From: Cricetomys ansorgei
Taxonomy: Eukaryota > Chordata > Mammalia > Rodentia > Nesomyidae
Assembly (NCBI GenBank): GCA_026225945.1
Contig: JAMJFZ010001089.1
Coordinates: 2,486,501 to 2,550,500, forward strand
Reading direction: 5' to 3'
Length of the DNA stretch: 64,000 bases
Part shown: positions 1-9,610 of the stretch, piece by piece
How positions within the stretch are numbered: the first letter of the stretch is position 1
How the letters are laid out: each line of letters opens with the position of its first letter
Notes under the pieces: generated by a model
Told to the model about the DNA's origin: nothing
The model's input: only the letters and a program-made list of their open reading frames with translations
The model's database searches: none
Translations under genes and position numbers: made by a program

Positions 1-459
1 TAATTCCTAACTTCTGATTCATGTGGCTTGGGCAGCATGACATTTTGTGCCACCTCATTCATTGTTTATCCAGTGTATCCATGTTGTATATACTACCCAC
101 CCGTTAACCATCTAGTAGCTTTCTTGGATACCAGGTCAGCTTTTCAATATGAAAGTCCTTGAGTTTAGTAGACTTTAATTTAACAATGGTGCAGAGCTCA
201 AAAGTAGTCACAATGGCAAGTGTTCGTTATGTAGTCATCATTGTTGCATTTTACTGTTTTAAGCCTCTTTATGTGCTTAAATTTTGAATCAAATTTCATC
301 AAAGTACATACATACTTAGGAAAATGTATCGGTAGGGTTTTTTGCTATCTCTGGCATCAGGCAACCACTGGGAGTCTTGGAATGTGTCCTACCAATAAGC
401 AGATAATAGTATTGGACATCCACTCATGACTGCCACTCTGAAATAACTGCTATGTAGTG

Positions 460-632
460 CCCCGTCCAGTCCTCAGAGACGCTAAGACGGAAGTGGAGGT
501 CTTACCCCAAAGGCAAGGACTCTGAGGCACACAAACCACCCTAGATCTCACAGAGAAGAGAGTAGGAATTGGAACCAGGTTTCTCTTAGCTGCAGAGTCG
601 GGTTCTCCACTCTCCCACATCCCATCAGCTCT
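460..632 (+). mobile_element. MIR SINE fragment (old)
   Basis: The order of short matches fits the MIR core: an AAGG...CTCACAGA block followed by GGAATTGGAACCAGG and a ...CTCCACTCTCCCAC end. It is heavily diverged, so the call rests on word order rather than close identity. Confidence 0.4.
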
Positions 633-1309
633 CAGTTGGATTCTTAGAAGTGACACGGAGCTGCATGTCACTCTTCTTGCCACCTCTTGCCTGGGTTCAA
701 CATACCCATGAAAGTACTGAACGAACTCACTTTCTCCACTGAGCAGAGTGGCTATGGCGTAGGACTCCAGACTGATGAGCAGGGACCAGATGAAGATGAA
801 GCCAAGGACCCAGCTTTGTCACTTGGTTAGCAGAACCCTGCTGGACAGCATCTTTTCTCTACTGAGTAATCTCGTGTGGATAGGCAGCGTCCGCCATTGC
901 CCACTGGTCATGCCTGGTCTATTCTGGGAGGTGTCAGGCGTACCATCCAAGAACATGGAGTGGCTGCTCTGCCACAGATGGAAAAGCAGACTATTGTAGA
1001 TGCAGTAGGAGCTGCGTTTGGGCTGCATGTGAAAAAGGGTTTTATTTCAAGTTCAGAGCTAGTTTGGTTGCCACAGTGAACCGAGTGGTCGTATGATAGA
1101 GCTCTTCCCTCCCTCACCGGCACTCTGACCCGTTGCTCCTTCTTTCCAGTAGGCTCCATAGCCCTGCGACCTTTCAGAAAATCCCCATTGGAATATTCTG
1201 AGCTGAGAAGCACTGGCCACGCTTCATGGTACTTTTAATAACTGTTCATTTGACCACTGTTTCTATCTCTGTTTGCTTTTAAGATATTTACTGCTTAGCC
1301 TTTTTGCAC
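633..1309. other. Unassigned intronic sequence
   Basis: No recognisable repeat or exon. A short open frame (708-830, 40 codons) has an acidic, coding-like composition but no start context, splice sites or recognised similarity, so I do not call it a gene. Confidence 0.4.
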
Positions 1310-1955
1310 TAAAGTTGACGCATATTTGCATAATGTTTTGATCTGTGTGTAGTGACGTAATAATCAAGTTGTCTGACATATTCCTCACCCCAAGCTTTTA
1401 TCGTCTCTTTGTGTTGAGAACATTTAAAATCCCCTGGCAGCTGATTTAAATATGCAAAACAGAACTGCTAGCCGCAGTCAGCCACTCTGCCATAGATTAC
1501 GAGAGCCTGTTCCTTGTATCTTCCATAACTTTGCCCCTGTAGACCTACCATCCCCACCCCAGCCTCTGGCAGTCCCCCTCCCCCCCCACTCTTTCTTCTT
1601 CAAGACCAGCTACGTTAGGTTCCACCCATGGGAGAGAACATACACTGTATGTTGTTCTCTGTCTGTCTTATCTCATTATGCATAATGTCCTCTGTGATTA
1701 TTATCTTGTTGCTGCAAATGATAGGAGCTTCTCTTTTTAAAGACAGGCTAGTACTCCATTGACTGTTCCCTATGCTTTCTTCTTCCATTCTTCCACTGAT
1801 GGATGCTTATGGCAATCCCTTATCCTGACTTTATGAATATTGTGCCAGTATGCATGGGGTTAGGGTTAGGGTCAGGGTTAGGGTATGGGTGTCTTCTCAA
1901 CACAATGATTAAAATTGCCTTTGGGCTTACTGCTACCCAGGAGTGGTTTGCTGAG
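1310..1955 (-). mobile_element. L1M (mammalian-wide LINE-1) 3' fragment, antisense
   Basis: Read on the + strand it follows the reverse complement of an L1M 3' region: a GTTGAGAACATTTAAAATC block, a C-rich block, a TCTCATTATGCATAATGTCC block, GGCTAGTACTCCATTGACTG, then CCACTGATGGATGCTTA and a CCCAGGAGTGGTTTGCTG end. It is interrupted by telomere-like repeats at 1857-1889. Confidence 0.7.
1857..1889 (+). repeat. Short interstitial telomeric repeat
   Basis: GGGTTAGGGTTAGGG is followed by GTCAGGGTTAGGG and GTATGGG. That is three perfect TTAGGG units, one single-base variant and a degenerate edge. It sits inside an L1 remnant whose sequence continues on both sides, which suggests insertion at a repaired break rather than a chromosome end. 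Confidence 0.85.
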
Positions 1956-2777
1956 TCCTTTTAAGCATAAGCTTGAGAGTCTTTAACTGATCCAGACTTG
2001 ACTGTTCTTGACTCCTACACAACTTTGTCTTTGATCTAAAGTTAGAAGTCTGGGAGGAGGAGGCACTAAAACAGAATCCCTCTCTGCCGTCTTGTCCCAC
2101 TGTCCTGCCAGCTCTCCCCATGGCTCACATGGGATTGCCCATCCCGGCTCTCAGTCTCGGCCTGAGCATCTGGACTTGGGTGGGAGGTAGAATCGGGCAA
2201 ACCTTGGCATTCACAGTAGATCTAGGACTCAAGAGAAAGTAAGTCATGTTTCTGTTTTTCCCCAGTTGGACTGGACTTTGGAAAAGGGAATGGGTGGCAG
2301 GCTGGTTGGGAAGCACACAAGGGTGGTGACCCTGGCAAAGCAAACTCTCATGCAGACAGAGGCGGTGGTCAGGTATGGTTGCCTTGTGTCCAGTGTCAAC
2401 AGGAAGAGTAGCCCAGATTTCCTTTGTAGTTTCTGCAGTGTTGAACTCTGTAACTAGACCATGCCAGTGAATGTGGGAAACACCATTTGCCAAAGAGGAG
2501 AAACTAGAGAGCTCTTGCTATGTGCAGAGTGTGTGGCATGGTTGGCTTCACTGCCAAGAGGCTGCCAGCCCCTTACTGCCTGCTGGTCCACTGTGGGATG
2601 GCAGACTGTCCACTCTCTTCCTGTGTTCCTCTCTGTCCAGCTCAGTGCCTGCAAGATGCTATTTGTTGGATGACTAAAGCAGTCTATAGCTAGTCTATGA
2701 ACTAGTCCTAGTTGAAAGATCCTTACATCAAAATATCAAGTTCTAACCAGCAACCAGCTCGTTTTACAATCACCCAG
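1956..2777. other. Unassigned intronic sequence
   Basis: No exon or clear repeat. The end (about 2625-2682, GCTCAGTGCCTGC...TTTGTTGGATGAC) resembles the 3' end of an L2 or MIR element, at low confidence. Confidence 0.4.
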
Positions 2778-2789
2778 AATTACAAGATA

Positions 2790-2954
2790 GCCTGGCAGTG
2801 GTGGCGCACACCTTTAATCCCAGCACCTGGGAGGCAGAGGCAGGTGGATCTCTGTGAGTTCGAGGCCAGCCTGGTCTACAGAGTGAGTTCCAGGATAGCT
2901 AGAGTTACAACAGAGAAACCCTGTCTCTAAAAATAGAAACAAACAAACAAAAAA
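2790..2954 (+). mobile_element. B1 SINE
   Basis: Full-length B1 (7SL-derived): starts GCCTGGCAGTGGTGGCGCAC, has the CTTTAATCCCAGCACC box and a GAGTTCGAGGCCAGCC box, and ends in an A-rich tail. It is flanked by a 12-bp target duplication, AATTACAAGATA (2778-2789) and AATTACAAAATA (2955-2966), with one mismatch. Confidence 0.95.
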
Positions 2955-2966
2955 AATTACAAAATA

Positions 2967-3784
2967 ATGAAATTTTTAAGTGTTTTCCCCCCTTTCTCTT
3001 CCATCTTGTCAACAAAGGGATTTGCCCTCTCTAACTGAACCATGAACAGTCGTGTTTATTTTTCTCATGAGTAGCAACTGTGAATACATAAAAGGGAACC
3101 TTGATCCGCCTATGCAGCTCCAGGCCGCACAGCCCACTCTGCTCAGGGAAAGCCCTCGTCCTGAATACTGGGCCCCAGGAATTGGGTCGAAGCTACAGCA
3201 ACTGCCTGCTGCTCAGACCCAAGGGCTGCACCTTGTTTTCCTGCTTTCCAGGCCCTATTCTCCCAGCCAGCTACTTGCTGCCCAGACCACCTTTTAATGA
3301 CCCTACGGTAGGAGAGACCCTAATCAGTGCGTTCCTGGTCTAGATGTCCCACTCAAAGAACTTCCCAGTCATCCTTGTCTCCAGCCGTGTCCTCTCCGAG
3401 TCAGAAAGGAATGCCGGGCTCATTCCATGCCTTTTTTGCTTGTTTTCAAACTATACTGCTGCGTAGAGGAGGAATCCGGATTGCTCACTCTCTGTTACTG
3501 TGAGGGATGCCTGTTACTGTGAGGGATGCCCGGCAGAAGTTGAAGTGTTTATTTGGGCCCATAGTCTAGAGCCTTCGGTCCACGACCAGTTGACTCCCTA
3601 GTTCTGAGCATGTGGGAGCACATTAGGGTGGGAGAGGTGATAGAAGAGATTCGTTTATCCTCTAGCTGGGTGTGAAAAGAGAAAGAAGGGGCTGGGGTTC
3701 CCTTATCCCTGCCCTGAATCTACCCCTAGTGATCTAAGCCACTCCCCCCACTAAGCCCAAAATCTTCTACAGGTTTTGTTTCTG
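2967..3784. other. Unassigned intronic sequence with a 19-bp tandem duplication
   Basis: No exon or interspersed repeat recognised. A perfect 19-bp tandem duplication of a unit starting CTGTTACTGTGAGG lies at 3492-3529. Confidence 0.5.
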
Positions 3785-4054
3785 TTCTATTGAAATGAAA
3801 TTCACATAACATGAATTAGACAGTTCTGAAAGTGTACAGTTCAGTCCATTGGGCCCTTCTTTAGTCTGGATGTTTTGGATCATGTATGTGTGGCTTCTGC
3901 ATACTTTGGTTTTGAAGTTCACCCCGTTTTTCTACTCATCAGTATAGCTAGTCTATTTTTTTTGCCCCAAAGAATCCATTCTCTGGCTATACTAAATTTA
4001 TTGATACCCATTCATCTGTTGGTAATGTCTAAACATAAAGCTTTTAGGAAAATT
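3785..4054 (-). mobile_element. L1M 3' fragment, antisense (first part)
   Basis: Matches the antisense L1M words ATTGAAATGAAATTCACATA, AAGTGTACAGTTCAGT and CCCATTCATCTGTTGG. The continuation is at 4303-4465 after a GT run and a B4 SINE, so the SINE inserted into the older L1. Confidence 0.6.
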
Positions 4055-4081
4055 CTGTGTGTGTGTGTGTGTGTGTGTGTG
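4055..4081 (+). repeat. (GT)n microsatellite
   Basis: Uninterrupted GT dinucleotides of about 13 units beside the B4 SINE. Confidence 0.95.
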
Positions 4082-4082
4082 G

Positions 4083-4302
4083 TGTTGATGTTGGTGGGGA
4101 TTGTACCTATGACCTCACACATCTTTGGTAAATCCTCTATTCCTGGCCCTTTTTTTACATTCTTTTTCATTTTGAAACATGAAGTTGCCAGGGCCAGCCT
4201 TGAACTCATTCTATATCCAAGCAGGCCTTGAACTTGTGATCCTTTTACCTCAGACTCCCTGGTAGCCAGAATTACAGCCCTCATCACCAGGCTCAGCAGC
4301 AA
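4083..4302 (-). mobile_element. B4 SINE (ID-B1 composite), antisense
   Basis: An ID-like part (GGGATTGTACCTATGACCTC...) is followed by a T-rich joint and a B1-like part in antisense (GCCAGCCTTGAACTCATTCT, CTTGAACTTGTGATCC). This order is the B4 structure. Confidence 0.65.
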
Positions 4303-4465
4303 ATTCTCATCTGACTTTTGGTTTGAGCAGCTTTTCCGTTCTCTGGGGCATATACCTAGGAATTACTGGATTATGTAGTAATTCTACATTTAATGTTTTG
4401 AAAACCTGCTAAACCTTTCCACAGCAACATACACTGTTTCATGTTCCTACCACGTTTCCTGGCTC
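4303..4465 (-). mobile_element. L1M 3' fragment, antisense (second part)
   Basis: Continues the L1M of 3785-4054: GGGGCATATACCTAGGAATT, ACTGGATTATGTAGTAATTC, then CCACAGCAACATACACTGTT. Confidence 0.6.
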
Positions 4466-4469
4466 TAAC

Positions 4470-4680
4470 TCTGGTCCTGTCACATAGTCCTACTGTTTGA
4501 ACTTGGACAAGTCATTTCTGGCTTCTGAGCTCACAGCTGTATCTCGTGGACAGTGACGCTGTCTGCCCAATGATCAGTCAGAGTGAATTTATGTGTCCAA
4601 TGAAAGGCTGAGAAGCATGGAGCTAAAGGGTTGCTGTGAAAGTGTGATTCGGTAAAGAGCTCTGATGCAAACCCTGGGAT
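4470..4680 (+). mobile_element. MIR SINE
   Basis: GAACTTGGACAAGTCATTTC and the following CTGAGCTCACAGCTGTATC reproduce the MIR core order, with a GGTTGCTGTGAAAGTGTGA block further on. It is diverged. Confidence 0.5.
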
Positions 4681-5853
4681 CCTCGCCAAGGGCATCCCTC
4701 CCTCAAAGAGTCATTTCTTACATGTTCGGCAGTTTGCCGCAGCTCCATGAGCCTGTGGTTTGCAGGGTAAACCTATCTCTGGGGCTGAACAGACCTGGGA
4801 CTCCTACTTAGGACTGGACTCACTTCATGACTTGAGCTAGGGTGGGAAAGTAAGAGGGGTAGAAGGGAGGCCATTTTCTCCCTCCCCTAAAATGGACTAC
4901 TGAGGCTAAAGAGGAAGACTTGAACATGGGCACCTTGGAGATGGCTTCTTCTTGGTGCTCCTTGCAGATGGGGACTCTGTGCCTTGCTAAAGACAGGCCC
5001 TGCAAGGAACAACCAAGGGCCTAGAAATTCACCCTTCCCAAATGTGGGCTCAATGGGGAGTGAGGGGCATAGAGTGGACAAGATGGGGGCAGGGGAGTGG
5101 TAGGAGATCTAGAAGAAGAGATTCAGGAGATACTGGGCACCAGGACTTCTCTTCTAGCATGTTCTGTCTACATCCAAGTTTGACCTAAAATCAGAAAGGA
5201 AGTGAAAGGAGAGAGCACACTTGAGAGAACAATCCCGAAGTATTGGGAAGACCCTGAAAGCTGAGGCTCTGGACTCTGGTGGCCACATAGGGGACTATGA
5301 AGTCTTCCTGTGAGGGGTCCTGAGGGTGCCAGTCCACCTAAACCCACTTGTCTAAGGTTCTGGCATGACTGAAGGATCAGCTCTTCCTTACCTGCTGGAG
5401 ATGTGTCCCCTCCCGGTCAGGCTCAGAGAGGAGTGACACCACCGGGAGTGGGCACCCCTGGGGCCACTTGCCTTGCTGTGGCTTCTTGGCCTCAGAGTCC
5501 AGGGTTGGCTCTGCAACTATCGGGGCTGGAAAGCAGGAGTTCCCATGGTTCTTCATTATGCAGAAGAGAAACTAAAGTACTCAGAGTGGGTTGTTCAGAC
5601 GTTCATCCATCCACACCAGTGAGACGCACCACAGGAGAGGATCAACGACATAAGTTATAACCTTTGGCCTTTCTGACGAGGCCACCATACTAATTTGTCA
5701 TAGCACCTGCCAAACAAGCATAAACCCTGGTGCTGCCACTCCACGTTTCCAGAGCTACCCATGAAGGCACGTCAGCACTGCATGGTAAAGCAGAGGTCTA
5801 TCCAACATGTGTGAATGCCTAGTGTGCGTGACACGATGTATGTACTTCCTAAG
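4681..5853. other. Unassigned intronic sequence
   Basis: Repeat-poor. I see no exon with usable splice sites and no recognised element. Open frames here are short and unconvincing. Confidence 0.4.
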
Positions 5854-6068
5854 CCAGTGGTTCTCAACCTTCCTCACGCTGCGACCCTTTAATACAGTCC
5901 CTCACGTTGTAGTGACCCCCAACCATAAAATTATTTTCATTGCTACATCGTAACCGTAATTTTGTTACTGTTATGAATTGTAATGTAAATATCTGATCTG
6001 CAGATGGTCTTAGGCAAGCCTGTGAAAGGGACATTCGATCCCCAAAGGAGATTGAACTGCTATCCTAG
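5854..6068. mobile_element. URR1-type rodent hAT DNA transposon (non-autonomous)
   Basis: Starts CAGTGGTTCTCAACC, a hAT-Charlie terminus, followed by CTGCGACCCTTTAATACAGT, GACCCCCAACCATAAAATTA and TTACTGTTATGAATTGTAAT. It ends in a degraded copy of the inverted terminus (AGATTGAACTGC). Possible 8-bp target sites TCCTAAGC and TCCTAGCC flank it (6 of 8 match). There is no transposase frame. Confidence 0.85.
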
Positions 6069-6601
6069 CCCCACACGGGTGCTGGGGGTGATACTTCCCA
6101 GCCTTGTCTATGGCCCCACTTGCAACAGTGTGGTCTGTGAACATAGTTCTTTTCCATGGTAAGGTGGAGGCCACTGGCATTGGCTCCCAGTACTTACACT
6201 GTCATAAATGCCTAGGAAGCCAGAAAGAGCTCAGAACTCCAAGTCCTATCTCCTGGGATCAGACATGATGCTTAGCCCAGGACATCAAACCTGGGGGAAG
6301 CACCTACCTTGGAGGCCCGGTGCATCCGGCATGAAGGAACCAGCTTTCCCATTATTCAAGTACTGTTTCCCTAACCATCATCTTTCCACACACTGAAAAG
6401 ATGTGGTCCTTAGCAGCAAGTGGTATTTCTGTGGTGACATCTGACAGATGCCTGGATCCTGTCGCGCTAGGTCTGCTCTTAGCAGGTGACACCATACCAT
6501 TGTGTCATAGCAACTGCTGTACAAGAACAAGCCCCACTGCTGTCAACCCGTGCGCAGATGTGTCTTTCACTCACCTGCTTGCATTCTCTCCCCCTCTCCA
6601 G

Positions 6602-6740
6602 GACACACAGGACCAGCCACTGCTACCGCATCACGTACCGCCACATGGAGCGGACGCTCTCCCAGAAAGAAGTCAATAGTGTTCACCAGGCCATACAGGA
6701 GGCGGCCGTACAGCTGCTGGGTGTAGAGGGCCGCTTTTGA
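6602..6740 (+). CDS. FARS2: Phenylalanyl-tRNA synthetase, mitochondrial: terminal coding exon
   Basis: FARS2 charges mitochondrial tRNA-Phe with phenylalanine in the matrix; unlike the cytosolic enzyme it works as a monomer. This exon encodes the last 45 residues, the end of the C-terminal ferredoxin-fold anticodon-binding domain. I recognise it from [31 protein letters not shown] and the TGA at 6738-6740, which match the known mammalian C terminus. The acceptor is a pyrimidine tract ending CTCCCCCTCTCCAG at 6601. The first base (G, 6602) completes a codon split after its second base. The middle segment ([10 protein letters not shown]) differs from the human form but keeps the helix pattern. 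The frame is intact, so this looks like the functional gene rather than a retrocopy: it has an intron directly upstream and no poly(A) tract. Earlier exons are outside the window. Confidence 0.97.
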
Positions 6741-6895
6741 TGTCACAGTTTACCCAGACTGCAGCCCTGTGGGGCTACGAGACTGGCTGGAAAAGGGGAA
6801 ACATACTGTTTGTGAACTGGAGTATCTGTCATCTTTTGATAAATGGGTCTGCTTTCGGACTTTCAGGAAATAAAGGATCGCTTTTGAGAAGCGTT
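6741..6895 (+). other. FARS2: FARS2 3' untranslated region (end estimated)
   Basis: This lies between the FARS2 stop codon and the expected cleavage site 10-30 bases after AATAAA. The exact cleavage site is an estimate. The short length, about 155 bases, is set by the first AATAAA. Confidence 0.75.
6869..6874 (+). terminator. FARS2: FARS2 polyadenylation signal AATAAA
   Basis: Canonical AATAAA about 129 bases after the stop codon. It is followed by a T/G-rich stretch (TCTGTCTTTTATTTGGGG, from about 6905) that could serve as the downstream element. Confidence 0.85.
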
Positions 6896-6904
6896 GACAT
6901 AGCA

Positions 6905-8019
6905 TCTGTCTTTTATTTGGGGGAAGGAAAAAGCAGACACTAATATACGAGTTCCTACTATTTGTTTAGAAATGCTTGGCCCATTGGCTCTCCTTGTGGT
7001 TAATTGGTCCCTGGGTTCCATTAAGCACCAGGCATGATTCTCGCCTGACAGGCTCTTCCACCCATGTAATGAGTGAAGCCACAGAGAAGGGCCTCAGAAA
7101 CTGGATACAGCGCGGGCACGCCTAGCATTTTGTGCACTTTGCTTGGCTGCAGGTCACAGATCCTGCATTTTGACAAATTGGCAGTTCATGGCAACCTGTG
7201 TTGAACAAGCTTGTCATCTTCATTTTCCTTAGGCTCCGGTGGTCATTAGTATTTCTTAGCAGTGTTTTTTTTAATTGGGGTAAATATATGGGTTTTTCTA
7301 ACACAGAGCTATCGTGTACCTCACATAGGGCAGCATCGGGGAAGCCTGACTTCCATGTGCACCTGGAAGCAGACAGATGCCTGTGACTTGCTTCCTGTCA
7401 CTTTATCTTAGTACTCTGCAACCAAACTATCACCCCTAGCCCAAGCCAGGCCAGGAAGCCTTTGACTCTCTGCCACCCTTTCTCCCTTTTCTTCTTTGTT
7501 TTGCAAAGGGCAGGCTTCAAAGAAGCCACTAACGAAATGCCAGGGCTTCCCTCGAAAGTGGAGAGTCACATCTCTGAGCCAGGCAAGGTAGCTATTTGCT
7601 TTCATAAACCCAAGACCAGGGACCAGCCACTTGGCCCTAGGCTTAGACCTGCCTGCCTTCTGCCCTAGTGCAGAGGAAGGGAAGGAGCAAGAACTGCCCT
7701 GAGTCCAGGAGACACACAGAGGGCCAGGTCTGCCGTCTCCTCGAGTTATTCTCTGCAGGAGGCCCTCCACTTCCAGAAGGAAGGCGACCTTTAAGGGAGA
7801 ACACAGGACTTTGATGTCTCCCCCTCTCCATCCTGGGCACTTTGTAGTCTGCCTGCTTCTCTCATGACCAGCCTTAATAATCAGATTCCAGGCCTGACAA
7901 GATGCTGGAGACTGATGGAAGACTCTGAGTGCTGGGATAAATATTTGATGAGAGGTGGCCATTATGAGCAAGCGTGTAAGGGGCGTGCAGCTGCTCAGAG
8001 TGTGGCTGTGTTTGCAAAC
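6905..8019. other. Intergenic sequence 3' of FARS2, unassigned
   Basis: Mostly unique sequence. A 187-codon antisense open frame (7408-7971) shows no recognised domain and no splice or start context, so it is treated as chance. Confidence 0.45.
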
Positions 8020-8289
8020 AGGCTTATTGCAATGTAATTAGCTAAGATGAGGTCTTAGTGGATGAGTGGACCCTACTCCAAAATGGCTGGTGTCCTTCTG
8101 TGAAGAGGACAGCATGGAGACAGAGAAACCAGCAGCACTATCTGTGAATTCCCAGAGATTGCCGACAAGCCATGGGAGACAAGGGAGGACTCAAAGATCT
8201 GCTCCATACTTGACATTGGTACCACAGAAATGTGATAAAGTACGTTTTTAGTTTGGGGAAATTTGTTATGGCAGTCCCGGGAACCTAAT
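8020..8289 (+). mobile_element. MLT1 LTR (ERVL-MaLR)
   Basis: AATGTAATTAGCTAAGATGA, TGGCTGGTGTCCTTCTGTGA, AGATTGCCGACAAGCC and the end TTTGTTATGGCAGTCCCGGG then AACCTAATACAG follow the MLT1 consensus order in the sense direction. Confidence 0.8.
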
Positions 8290-9020
8290 ACAGCACCCTG
8301 AACAGGGAGGCCACTTCCTTCCTCATTAAGACTCTACAATGAGGGTCCCATCTAAAATTCCTACCTAGAGAGGGGACACTGTGTTGGGGCAAGGAGACAC
8401 CTGCCAGAAAGGCTCCACCCAGCCCGTTTCTCATGATGGGAGGGGCCTGTTCCTTGGAATTGGTAAACATCCAGAACATCTTGGGGAACATGACCTAATG
8501 TCCAATCAGCTTAAAGGTCAGTTGGCTCCCGGCCCTGAACACGGGCTTGCTGTTTTTGCCTTTATAAATCCATCCCTGAAAACAGTCAGGGGTCACACAC
8601 TGCCCCTGTGTGATTGCAGCTGTGTTCCTGGTACACCAGCCCCTTTTGGTTTTTGTCTCCCTTGTTTTGGAGTGAGAGCTGAGCCTAGGAGTTTTTGTCC
8701 GATCACAAACCCTAACAACCGAGCTGTCACATGGCTCCCAGGAACCCCTGCATCTGGCATTCTCTTGAGAGGTACATGGCATGGGCATCAGAGTTAAGGG
8801 TCAGGGGCCAGTCTGGAGGTCCAGGACACACAGCTGAGACGAGAGTGTCCTGACCATATGTCCCCCCCTATTGATGACCTTGGCACATGGACATGAGTGA
8901 CAGAAGAATGTGGCGTAGTATTCTTGACACCCATGACGAGAAGCGCTGTTCTCAGATGTGCAAATCTCCAAGAACCTGCCACACACTGGCAAGGAATAGA
9001 AACAATGAGACCCGACGCTG
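8290..9020. other. Unassigned intergenic sequence
   Basis: No recognised repeat or exon. Overlapping open frames on both strands are short and lack any known motif. Confidence 0.4.
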
Positions 9021-9027
9021 GCAGTGG

Positions 9028-9084
9028 AGCCCGGTGGTGGAGTGCTTCCCTTGTATGTGTGAGGTTCAGGTTTCCATCTCCAGG
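9028..9084 (+). mobile_element. ID SINE fragment
   Basis: GGTGGTGGAGTGCTTCCCTT...GGTTCAGGTTTCCATCTCCAG parallels the tRNA-Ala-derived ID core, including the A- and B-box regions. It is short and diverged. Confidence 0.45.
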
Positions 9085-9389
9085 CCAGAATCAAGGTCGT
9101 TCTCCTCTGCGTATGTCTGACCTCCTCTGACCTCGGAGTGCGGCCGAGCTGGGCCGGGTTAACACCTAGTGAGAAAAAGCCCCTCAAAATCTGCAGGGCT
9201 CCAAGCAAACCTGGACAAGGGTTTCAGTGGGTTCTGCAAAGCTGCATCATTAAGCTCCCTGAGCTGTCACAGCCATTGCATCCCCTAATTGGCCTAGGAC
9301 AAGGAAGTCTTGATTGTTACAGGCATTTCAGGGTGATATGTTGTTATTTCTCTGCCCTCAAAATAAATCCCTGGTCCTGAGGCCAGGCC

Positions 9390-9610
9390 TTTGTCCTTCA
9401 CTCTCTCCCTTCCCTGCTCTTCTTCTCTTCCCTCCCACTATCCTCCCCTCCTGTCATCTTTACCTCCCTCCCTCCATTTTCCTTCCCTCCCTTCCTCCAC
9501 TCCCTCTCTCAAACCTCTCCTTCCTTCCTTTCCTCCTCTTCCTCCAGTTGTTCTGTGCCATCCTTCCTTCACCAGCTCTCTTCTTCCCCACCCTCTCCTG
9601 TCTCCTACCC
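9390..9610 (+). repeat. Polypyrimidine (CT/CCTT) low-complexity tract
   Basis: About 220 bases of nearly pure C and T with CCTCCCTCC and CTTCCTT words. Such strand-asymmetric tracts can form triplex (H-DNA) structures. Open frames across it are Pro/Ser/Leu-rich artefacts. Confidence 0.9.

Larger units (their letters stand above)
1..6601 (+). other. FARS2: 3' part of the last intron of FARS2
   Basis: This is inferred from the terminal FARS2 exon that begins at 6602. The segment ends with a pyrimidine-rich tract and CAG just before the exon. No other exon of FARS2 is seen in it. It holds one B1, one B4, antisense L1M remnants, MIR fragments and a URR1-type element, listed separately. The upstream end of the intron is outside the window. 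Confidence 0.85.

Noticed and set aside
708..830. 40-codon acidic open frame in the FARS2 intron
   Set aside because: Too short, no splice sites and no recognised similarity.
7408..7971. 187-codon antisense frame 3' of FARS2
   Set aside because: No recognised motif, overlapping frames on the other strand and no exon signals. It is consistent with chance in moderately GC-rich DNA.
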